A DNA stretch of 64,000 bases from DASVCN01 sp040905665 (lineage in GTDB: Bacteria; Deinococcota; Deinococci; Deinococcales; Trueperaceae), in assembly GCA_040905665.1 (NCBI GenBank), contig JBBDRD010000044.1, positions 1-64,000 of the forward strand. Reading direction: 5' to 3'. Position numbers and translations under genes: made by a program. The notes beneath the pieces are model-generated. The model searched no databases. It was not told where the DNA came from and was given only the letters and a program-made list of their open reading frames with translations. This document shows positions 50,646-57,726 of this stretch, piece by piece; the first letter of the stretch is position 1, and the number at the start of each line of letters is the position of its first letter.

Positions 50646-51968
50646 TTACTCGGCGTAAGCGTCCTGCTGGACGCGGTCGAGGTTGCTCAAGATGTTGTCG
50701 AGGCCGTCCGGATTCTGGATGAACTCCAGGATCGCTTGCCAGAAGGCGTTGTTCATCGCCTCGGGCATGAGATCCGAAGCGTCGAAGCGAACTACTTCGG
50801 CGCTTGTGAGCAGCTCGGCCGACTGGCGGGCGAGCGGATCGGGATAGAGGTCGAGCGGAACCTGCTGGTTGGGCGAAATCGCTCCACCGCGCTCCACCCA
50901 GATGGCCTGCGCCTCGGCGGAGGTGAGGTAGCGGACCAGCGCCCGAGCCTGCGGGGTGTCGTTAAACATGCCGAAGAGATCCCCGGCCATCTCGACGCTT
51001 TCCGGAGCGCCCTCACTCATCTTGGGGAAGGGGAAAAAGTTGAAGTCTTCGACCGGCTGCAGGCCCGGGAACGACTCGACGAAGAAGTCGGTGATGAAGC
51101 TCGCCTGGTGGAACATGTAGCAGCCGGGCGGGTCGGTGAAGAGCGGATTGCCACCCTGGCCGAAGTTGGTCGTGAGCATCGTGGCTGCGCCGCCGTAAAC
51201 CATGCGCGGGTCGCCCACGATTTCGCCCCAAGACTCCCAGGCGCCGCGGATCTCATCGGAGGTCCAGGTTAGTTCGCCCTGATACCAGTTGTCGTACGCT
51301 TCTGGGCCGGCCTGGCGAAGAACGAAGTCCTCGATCCAGTCGGTACCCGGCCAGCCGCTGGCCGCGCCGCTTTCAACGGCGACACACCAGGGCCTGGCGC
51401 CGCTGTCGGCCTCAATAATCTGCTGCGACAACGTCATGAGCTCGTCCCAGGTCTGAGGCGGTTCGAAGCCTTCGGTCTCCCAGACGTTGGTGTTGTACCA
51501 GATGAGGCCCTTCACCGACGCCTTGATGAAGATGCCGCTGAGGGTGCCGTCTACCGAACCGAGTTCGGCCCAGGTTTCGGCATACTGATCGCCAAAAGCG
51601 TCCATGTCCAAGACTTCGCCCAGGTCCACGAGATCGCCGCTGCGGGCGAACTGCGCCATCTGACCGGGGCCGGGAAGGCCGGCCAGATCGGGTGGATTAC
51701 CACCTTCGACACGGGTAAACAGAACAGCGTTCAGGTCGCGAGTGCCGGTGTACTCGACATCGATCCCGGTCGCTTCCTCAAACGGCCGAACCATCTCGAG
51801 GAAGGTCTCCTGTTCGCCACCGCCCCACACTCCCAGCACCGAAACGGAGCCTCCCAGCTCCTCTCCGCCGGCAGCTTCCAGGGCCGCCTCTTCGGCCGTG
51901 CCCAGCTCCCCCTGGGCGACTGCCGCAGTGACGGCGAGTATCAGTACTACAATCCACCATCGCTTCAT
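50646..51968 (-). CDS. Sugar ABC transporter substrate-binding protein (AglE-like)
   Basis: 440 residues from ATG 51968, which follows GAGGTGGAAG. A short signal peptide (WWIVVLILAVTAAVAQG) is seen without a clear lipobox cysteine. The mature part has the cluster 1 solute-binding fold: VSVLGVWGGGEQETFLEMVR, PFEEATGIDVEYTGTRDLNA, GNPPDLAGLPGPGQMAQFAR, and LMTLSQQI with many Trp residues expected to stack on sugars. The TGTRDL and GNPPDLA blocks suggest the alpha-glucoside (AglE) subgroup. It heads the operon with two permeases. Confidence 0.9.
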   Translation of the reverse strand: MKRWWIVVLILAVTAAVAQGELGTAEEAALEAAGGEELGGSVSVLGVWGGGEQETFLEMVRPFEEATGIDVEYTGTRDLNAVLFTRVEGGNPPDLAGLPGPGQMAQFARSGDLVDLGEVLDMDAFGDQYAETWAELGSVDGTLSGIFIKASVKGLIWYNTNVWETEGFEPPQTWDELMTLSQQIIEADSGARPWCVAVESGAASGWPGTDWIEDFVLRQAGPEAYDNWYQGELTWTSDEIRGAWESWGEIVGDPRMVYGGAATMLTTNFGQGGNPLFTDPPGCYMFHQASFITDFFVESFPGLQPVEDFNFFPFPKMSEGAPESVEMAGDLFGMFNDTPQARALVRYLTSAEAQAIWVERGGAISPNQQVPLDLYPDPLARQSAELLTSAEVVRFDASDLMPEAMNNAFWQAILEFIQNPDGLDNILSNLDRVQQDAYAE

Positions 51969-52086
51969 CTTCCACCTCTTCCCCTGCAAAATGCCACTCT
52001 CAAGACGGAAAGAAGAGCCGCCACGTTGAGCGCACGGCGTGCGCCAGGTGATGAAACGACTCCTGCTTCCGAATTGAAGTGGTCCG

Positions 52087-52115
52087 ACTATAGCAAGCGC
52101 GACGTAGACGCGCAA
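52087..52115 (-). promoter_or_regulatory. Promoter of the sugar ABC operon
   Basis: TTGCGC (52115-52110), a 17-bp spacer and TATAGT (52092-52087) on the minus strand. The transcript would have a leader of about 110 nt, long enough to hold an operator or other control; no clear palindrome was seen in it. Confidence 0.6.
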
Positions 52116-52153
52116 GCGGCGCGACCATGGTGATTTGCGCCGGCCACCCGACT

Positions 52154-52221
52154 CGGCGAACCGTCCTGCTCAGTCGCCTGTCCCGCTCAGCCAACCATCC
52201 TGCTCAGCCAACCATCCGGCT
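52154..52221. repeat. Four 17-bp tandem units copying the 3' end of the DUF4388 gene
   Basis: On the coding (minus) strand GAGCCGGATGGTTGGCT, GAGCAGGATGGTTGGCT, GAGCGGGACAGGCGACT and GAGCAGGACGGTTCGCC follow one another. The first holds the last codons of the gene and the T of its TGA stop. The next two unit boundaries again read TGA. Confidence 0.8.
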
Positions 52222-53259
52222 CAACAACTGCTGGAAGTCGAGTTCCTGGAACGGCTTGACGAGGATGTGCGCTCTTGGTCGGCGGGCTCTCGCCAGCACA
52301 CCGCCGTCGGAACCCTTACCGGTCAGCACCACTACCGGCAGATGGTTCTTGCCGGGAATCCGGCGTACCTCACGAACGAACTGCCAACCGGCTCCGCCAT
52401 GATCGTCGACCACGATTGCACGCGGATGGTTCTGGGCCAAAAACTCTATCGCCGCCTGCGCCTCCGTCTCGACGTGAGCGAAGGCACGGCTGCGGGCGAG
52501 AAGCAGCCGCAGGAGCCGACCATGCCCGTTCGACGGTGTCAACAACAGCACCAGCGGAACCTCCACCGGAAAGGGTGATGGAGCAATCACGCCCAACCGC
52601 TCCAGTACGTGCAGCAGCCGGTACGCCTGACGCTCCGGCAGATCGATCTCCGCCGCCACCGACGCCGCATGGCGTCGGCCGTCGACGGCAGCAAGCACAT
52701 CCCAGCCGACCGACGGCATCTCTACCTTGGTTGGATCGCCCACCTGCTGGTAGACCGCCGTAGGCTTGACCGCGCCATCTTGGTAATCGGCCAGCCCTTG
52801 AGCGACCTGCATGAGAACGCTCATGGCGTCGAAGCCTCGGGCGACCGGCATCTGCAACGCGAGCTCGACCTCCTCACCAAAGGAGAAGCTCCCCGAGCGC
52901 CAGGTGAGCAGCTCACTGAGTACCTCGAACACCTGCCGCTCGAGCCCAGCCCTGAGCCCCTCCTCATCGAGGTAGCCGGCCTCGACCGCCGCCAACCCCA
53001 AGGGCAACGACAAGCGCTCACGTTCCCCTTGGGCTAGCAGCGTGAGCATCTTACAAACACTCACCAGCTCCATCCGCACGAGGATCTCGGCCAGGTGTAC
53101 GCCCGGGGAGAGGTGCGCATATTGGATTCGGCCCGCTTTGAAGATGACTCGAGCGTCCCGCCGGCCGCGTATCAGGCTGAGGGTCCCGCTCTTATTCGAA
53201 GTAGCAACCACCTGGAATACATCGACAAGCGGGAGGTTGCGCAAGCTCCCTTCGATCAT
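52204..53259 (-). CDS. DUF4388 (PATAN) protein with C-terminal receiver-like domain
   Basis: 351 residues from ATG 53259, 10 bp after the ruvB stop. The N-terminal DUF4388 domain begins IEGSLRNLPLVDVFQVVATS and contains GTLSLIRGRRDARVIFKAGR and IQYAHLSPGVHLAEILVRME. A middle winged-helix-like part has LAAVDGRRHAASVAAEIDLP. The C-terminal ~115 residues resemble a response-regulator receiver (VLLLTPSNG, IVVDDHGGAGWQFVREV, HLPVVVLTGKG, LVKPF), but the acidic pocket at its start is missing, so it may not be phosphorylated. The role is unknown; related architectures occur in signalling proteins of Deinococcus and Thermus. Confidence 0.8.
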   Translation of the reverse strand: MIEGSLRNLPLVDVFQVVATSNKSGTLSLIRGRRDARVIFKAGRIQYAHLSPGVHLAEILVRMELVSVCKMLTLLAQGERERLSLPLGLAAVEAGYLDEEGLRAGLERQVFEVLSELLTWRSGSFSFGEEVELALQMPVARGFDAMSVLMQVAQGLADYQDGAVKPTAVYQQVGDPTKVEMPSVGWDVLAAVDGRRHAASVAAEIDLPERQAYRLLHVLERLGVIAPSPFPVEVPLVLLLTPSNGHGRLLRLLLARSRAFAHVETEAQAAIEFLAQNHPRAIVVDDHGGAGWQFVREVRRIPGKNHLPVVVLTGKGSDGGVLARARRPRAHILVKPFQELDFQQLLSRMVG

Positions 53260-53269
53260 CGCCGCGGCG

Positions 53270-54256
53270 TCAGCCGGATCCCAGAGGGAACAGCCCGGCT
53301 CTCGAGGGTGTTGGCAACCCCAAATGCTGGTAGGCACGCTCGGTGGCGATTCGCCCACGCGGCGTGCGCTGAATGAGTCCGCGTTGGATCAGGAACGGTT
53401 CGTGAACCTCCTCGAGGGTCGCGCGGTCTTCGCCCACGGAGGTAGCCAGGGTATCGAGCCCCACCGGACCTCCGGCGAACTTCTCGATCATGCTGGAGAG
53501 AATTGCGCGGTCGCGCCGATCGAGGCCGATGACGTCGATTCCCAGCTCGTCGAGAGTCGCTCTCGTACGCTCGAGGCCCACATGCTCGTCTCCAGCCACC
53601 TCGGCATAATCGCGCACCCGCCTTAGCAGGCGTTTCGCGATCCGCATCGTTCCGCGCGCGCGCCGTCCGATCTCCAGCGCCGCCTCGTCGCTAAGGGGGA
53701 AGCCCAGCAACCGTGCGTCACGCTCGGCGCCCTCCGCCAACTCCTCGTCGCTGTAGTACTCCAGGTGCTCGAGAATGCCAAAGCGGCTGCGCATCGGTCC
53801 GGTAATGAGTCCGGGACGGGTCGTGGCCCCAATCAGGGTGAAACGCGGCAGATCGAGCCTGATGGTGCGCGCCGCCGGACCCTGGCCCAGGACGATGTCT
53901 ATCTTGTAGTCCTCCATCGCGGGGTAGAGGTGCTCCTCGGCCACCCGGCCCAAGCGGTGGATCTCATCTATGAAGAGCACGTCGCCGTCATCCAAAGCGT
54001 TTGTGAGGATCGCCGCCAGGTCACCCGGCTTCTCGATCGCGGGTCCCGAGGTCACCCGAATACCCACACCCATTTCAAAGGCGATGATGTGCGCCAGCGT
54101 CGTCTTGCCCAGTCCCGGAGGGCCGTACAGCAGTACGTGATCGAGCGGCTCTCCGCGGCTGCGAGCGGCTTCGAGGTAGACGCTCAGCTTGGCCTTGAGC
54201 TTCGCCTGGCCGACGTAATCGTCTAGCCTCGTTGGCCTTAGTGCGCCGTCCTCCAC
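53270..54256 (-). CDS. ruvB: Holliday junction branch-migration ATPase RuvB
   Basis: 328 residues; AAA+ motor of RuvAB. DDYVGQAKLKAKLSVYLEAA at the N-terminus, Walker A YGPPGLGKTT near residue 50, Walker B VLFIDEIHRLGRVAEEHLYP, sensor 1 LIGATTRPGLITGPMRSRFG, arginine finger region RSRFGI, and the C-terminal winged helix EPFLIQRGLIQRTPRGRIAT. The GTG start lies 6 bp behind TAGCTT on the minus strand. ruvA is not adjacent. The DUF4388 gene follows in the same direction. Confidence 0.97.
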   Translation of the reverse strand: MEDGALRPTRLDDYVGQAKLKAKLSVYLEAARSRGEPLDHVLLYGPPGLGKTTLAHIIAFEMGVGIRVTSGPAIEKPGDLAAILTNALDDGDVLFIDEIHRLGRVAEEHLYPAMEDYKIDIVLGQGPAARTIRLDLPRFTLIGATTRPGLITGPMRSRFGILEHLEYYSDEELAEGAERDARLLGFPLSDEAALEIGRRARGTMRIAKRLLRRVRDYAEVAGDEHVGLERTRATLDELGIDVIGLDRRDRAILSSMIEKFAGGPVGLDTLATSVGEDRATLEEVHEPFLIQRGLIQRTPRGRIATERAYQHLGLPTPSRAGLFPLGSG

Positions 54257-54300
54257 CGCACCAAGCTAACACGCGGCCCTGGACCGCGGGCGTGGAGTTT

Positions 54301-55956
54301 CTAGCCGGTAGGGCGGCGATTCGGAGCTCGATCGGGCATGGAAAGCGCGTCGAGCTGGGCAGTGGCGAGCGTCCCATCGGACAGCAACTCGCGGCCGGCC
54401 ACGACCTGGTACGAGCCGTCGAAGGTCAGCCGCACCATTCCCTGGGGCAGCTGATACACCACACCGTCGTCCTCCACGCGTTCGCGAACGGAGACCTGCG
54501 CCATGAGTGGCGCTTTGATCTCCTCGAGGTAACGGCGCTGCTCCTCTTCGGGCAGGAACCGCAGGTGTAGTCGGTAGAGGCGAGACTTGCTGAGCCCAAC
54601 GTCGAGCCACCTCCCGCCCAGCCATCGCCCCGCCACCAGGACAGCCTGCACGGTGGTGCCTGCGAAGAGTGCCCACCATACGCCGTTAACGCCCATGCCC
54701 AGGGGGAAGGCAAGGATGTAGGCCAAAGGAACCACGACCAGCCAACGGCCGATGAGCGTGGCAACCAACGGCGCACGCGTGTCGCCGGCGCCGCGGAGCG
54801 CCCCGTTGACGACCATGGCGACGGCCAGGATGGGCTGAGAAAGGGCGTTGATCCGGAGGTATGAGGTTCCCGCTGCGACCACCGTAGGGTGTGCGCTCGG
54901 GTCGAAGAGGCGCACCAGGGGCGTTGCGAACAGCCACAAGATCAAGCCCAACACTCCCATGATCAGGGCGCCCAGCGCGACCGCCACGTTGCCGCGCTCC
55001 CTGGCCTCGTCCACCTGCCAGGCTCCTAGCGATCTGCCAACCAGACTGGTGGCGGCCACACTCACGGCCAGGCCCGGCATGAACGCCAACGACTCCACCT
55101 GAAGGCCGATGGCGAGAGCACTGGCGCCGTAGGTGCCGGCAGCGGTAGAGGTCACGATGCGCAGCACGAGGATCTGCGAAGCGTTGCGGGCCACCCCCTG
55201 GAGGCCGGAAGGGATGCCGATGGAGAGTATCTGTCGGAACATCTCTCGGTCGGGGAGGTAGCTAATACCCGGCAGGAGCCGCACCGCGTTGCGGCCCGAG
55301 TAAAAAAGAGCGATACCGGCGACCGTGGCCAACGCGCGGGAGAGCGCGGTACCTAGCGCCGCACCGCTCACCCCCAGGGCCGGAAACGGCCCGGGACCGA
55401 ACATCAGCAAGTAGCTGAAGAGCACGTTGAGCACGTTCATGCCCGCCGACAGGTAGAGCGGAGTGATCGTATCGCCGGCCCCCTGCATTAGCGAATTGAT
55501 GGTGAAGTTGAGCGTGAGGAAAACAGTTGCGGCGAAGAGGATCTGCAGATAAGCGGTGCCCAGTTCGACCGCGCGCGGATCTCCACCCGAGTTCAGGAAC
55601 CGCAGTATCGGCTCGGCGCCCAGGTAACCGATTAGCCCCAGAACCAGCGACAGGAGCACGGCCAGCGACAGCGATTGCCGTGCCACCCGGCTCAGTTCGA
55701 CTTCGTCGCCGGCGCCCCTCGCCTGAGCAGCCAGCGCCATGCAGCCGGCGGTCACCGCCATGATCCCCACGAGAACGAGCATGCGCACGCTGGTCCCCAT
55801 GCCCACGGCGGCGATCTCGATGGGACCAAGGCGACCGGCCAGAAAAACGTCGGCGACGTTGACCAAGCTCTGCAGCATGTTCGCGACTATCACTGGGAGG
55901 GCAAGCCGCCACACGTGTCTGAAAACACGCCTGGTCCTGGCGGGAAAGAATGGCAC
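54301..55956 (-). CDS. MATE-family efflux transporter with C-terminal extension
   Basis: 551 residues. About 455 residues form two six-helix MATE bundles (VANMLQSLVNVADVFLAGRL, NSLMQGAGDTITPLYLSAGM, VNGALRGAGDTRAPLVATLI). These export drugs or metabolites by Na+ or H+ antiport. After the last helix comes a ~95-residue soluble tail (RFLPEEEQRRYLEEIKAPLM, then VVYQLPQGMVRLTFDGSYQV) that ordinary NorM/DinF proteins lack. The GTG start is 6 bp behind TAGAGT. Confidence 0.88.
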   Translation of the reverse strand: MPFFPARTRRVFRHVWRLALPVIVANMLQSLVNVADVFLAGRLGPIEIAAVGMGTSVRMLVLVGIMAVTAGCMALAAQARGAGDEVELSRVARQSLSLAVLLSLVLGLIGYLGAEPILRFLNSGGDPRAVELGTAYLQILFAATVFLTLNFTINSLMQGAGDTITPLYLSAGMNVLNVLFSYLLMFGPGPFPALGVSGAALGTALSRALATVAGIALFYSGRNAVRLLPGISYLPDREMFRQILSIGIPSGLQGVARNASQILVLRIVTSTAAGTYGASALAIGLQVESLAFMPGLAVSVAATSLVGRSLGAWQVDEARERGNVAVALGALIMGVLGLILWLFATPLVRLFDPSAHPTVVAAGTSYLRINALSQPILAVAMVVNGALRGAGDTRAPLVATLIGRWLVVVPLAYILAFPLGMGVNGVWWALFAGTTVQAVLVAGRWLGGRWLDVGLSKSRLYRLHLRFLPEEEQRRYLEEIKAPLMAQVSVRERVEDDGVVYQLPQGMVRLTFDGSYQVVAGRELLSDGTLATAQLDALSMPDRAPNRRPTG

Positions 55957-55962
55957 CGAAGC

Positions 55963-55968
55963 ACTCTA
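55963..55968 (-). promoter_or_regulatory. Leaderless-type -10 of the MATE gene
   Basis: TAGAGT on the minus strand, 6 bp before GTG 55956; no ribosome site. Confidence 0.45.
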
Positions 55969-56063
55969 CCCCTGGTACTCGCCGCCGGCTTCTCGCTCGG
56001 CCACATGCCCTCTCCGCGCTTTGAGCGGGGCTTATCGGGTAAGCTGCTCCCCCGTGACAGCAC

Positions 56064-56930
56064 GTGAGTGAGCGAGCCAATACAGCCCGGTTGCTGGTCT
56101 CCTGCCCCGATCGCAGGGGGATCGTCGCCGCCGTCTCGCAGTTCCTCTACACCCACGGCGCCAACGTTCTCGATTCCTCGCAGCACTCCACCGATCCCTC
56201 GGGCGGAGCGTTTTTCATGCGGATGGTCTTCCACCTCGACGGTCTCGACGTGGGGCGGGCGCAGCTCGAGAGGGCATTCGGAGACGTCGTCGCCAAGCCG
56301 TTCGAAATGGAGTGGCGGATCTCCTACGCCGACCAGCGCAAGCGCATGGCCGTGCTGGTGAGCCGCTACGACCACTGCCTGATGGAGCTCCTCTGGCGGG
56401 TTCGCAGCGGCGAGTTCGACGCCCAGATTCCGCTGGTTGTCTCCAATCACGACGACCTGCGCAATATCACGGAGTCGTTCGGCGTTCCCTTCCATCACCT
56501 GCCAGTGGCCAAGGAAAATCGGCAAAAGCAGGAGCGCGCCGTGCTCGAGCTTCTCGAAGGTAAGGTCGATTTGGTCGTGCTGGCCCGCTACATGCAGATC
56601 CTCTCGCCCGAGTTCGTGGAGCGCTGGCGCCGGCGGATCATCAATATTCACCACTCCTTCCTGCCGGCCTTCGTTGGCGCCAATCCGTACCGTCACGCCT
56701 ACCAAAGGGGCGTGAAGCTTATTGGGGCCACGGCTCACTACGTGACTGACGATCTCGACGAGGGACCGATCATCGAGCAGGACGTTCACCGCGTATCACA
56801 CCGGGAATCGGTCGCCGACCTGGCCAGAGTGGGTCGGGAAATCGAAAGGACCGTTCTGGCCCGGGCGGTGTCGGCCCACCTCGATGACCGGATACTGGTT
56901 CACGGCAACAAGACGGTGGTTTTCCACTGA
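56064..56930 (+). CDS. purU: Formyltetrahydrofolate deformylase
   Basis: 288 residues. An N-terminal ACT domain (LLVSCPDRRGIVAAVSQFLY) is followed by a formyltransferase-like catalytic domain with VVSNHDDLR, INIHHSFLPAFVGANPYRHA and LIGATAHYVTDDLDEGPIIE, which carry the catalytic Asn/His/Asp set. It hydrolyses 10-formyl-THF to formate and THF, balancing one-carbon pools for purine synthesis. The GTG at 56064 is the most upstream sensible start. A purine-type phosphoribosyltransferase follows 82 bp later. Confidence 0.95.
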   Translation: MSERANTARLLVSCPDRRGIVAAVSQFLYTHGANVLDSSQHSTDPSGGAFFMRMVFHLDGLDVGRAQLERAFGDVVAKPFEMEWRISYADQRKRMAVLVSRYDHCLMELLWRVRSGEFDAQIPLVVSNHDDLRNITESFGVPFHHLPVAKENRQKQERAVLELLEGKVDLVVLARYMQILSPEFVERWRRRIINIHHSFLPAFVGANPYRHAYQRGVKLIGATAHYVTDDLDEGPIIEQDVHRVSHRESVADLARVGREIERTVLARAVSAHLDDRILVHGNKTVVFH

Positions 56931-57012
56931 TGCCCCGGACTCGAGAGCGTCCAGCACGCCACGCTATGCTCTTTCCCGGACTTTTCGACTGATCGAAAGG
57001 GGTCTCGCGACC

Positions 57013-57540
57013 ATGGAGTATCACAACGTCCGCATTGGCAAGCTCGAGCGCAAGCTGCAGATCGTCAACGTGGGAGCCGTTTCAGTGGCGTTGCTGAACC
57101 TGCTGGGCGACACCGAACTTACCGAGGAGGCCGCAGCGGAGCTGGCCCCATGTGTACCGGAGGGGGTCGAAACGCTAGTTACTCCCGAGGTCAAAGCGGT
57201 ACCTCTTACGCACGCGCTCAGCCGGATCACCGGGATTCCGTATGTAGTTGCCCGAAAAACCGAGAAACCGTACATGGTAGAGGCCGTGAAGCGGACGGTG
57301 CTGTCGATAACGACCGGTAAGCCCCAGGATCTGGTGATCGACGGTTCCGACATACCCCGAATTCGGGGTAAGCGTGTAGCGATAGTCGACGATGTGGTGA
57401 GCACCGGCGGTACCCTCGAAGGTCTGCGTGAGCTGCTAGAGCAGATCGGCGGCGAGGTGGTGACTACGCTGGTGGTGTTTACCGAAGGCGAAGCGCGCGA
57501 CGACGTGGTGTCGCTGGGGCATTTGCCGCTGTTCCCTTGA
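57013..57540 (+). CDS. Adenine/xanthine-type phosphoribosyltransferase
   Basis: 175 residues from ATG 57013, with GAAAGGGG ~10 bp upstream. The PRPP loop VAIVDDVVSTGGTLEGLREL is intact, and VPLTHALSRITGIPYVVARK with TEKPYMVEAVKRTVLSITTG matches type I PRTases of the adenine/xanthine group. It salvages a purine base to its nucleotide using PRPP. Base specificity, and whether it may instead be regulatory, is not settled. The downstream spacer opens with a 20-bp duplicated unit right after the stop. Confidence 0.85.
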   Translation: MEYHNVRIGKLERKLQIVNVGAVSVALLNLLGDTELTEEAAAELAPCVPEGVETLVTPEVKAVPLTHALSRITGIPYVVARKTEKPYMVEAVKRTVLSITTGKPQDLVIDGSDIPRIRGKRVAIVDDVVSTGGTLEGLRELLEQIGGEVVTTLVVFTEGEARDDVVSLGHLPLFP

Positions 57541-57580
57541 GTCGGTCGGGCTGTCGTGGGGTCGGTCGGGGTGTCACGTC
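57541..57580. repeat. Two 20-bp tandem units right after the phosphoribosyltransferase stop
   Basis: GTCGGTCGGGCTGTCGTGGG and GTCGGTCGGGGTGTCACGTC, 15 of 20 bases identical, begin on the first base after the TGA stop. Confidence 0.6.
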
Positions 57581-57726
57581 GGCTCCTATGGAACCGACCC
57601 CAGCGCATCCGCGGCGACGCAACGACGACGAACCGTGCCCTACCGACAGCCCGTGGTAACTTTGGTGTAGCAGGCCCGGACGGCCGACACCCAAAGGTTC
57701 AGACAGTTTCATGGAGGCGGTTGGTC

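Noticed and set aside
52116..52153. Operator for the sugar ABC operon upstream of its promoter
   Set aside because: No palindrome or LacI-like site could be seen in this stretch; it is ordinary GC-rich spacer.
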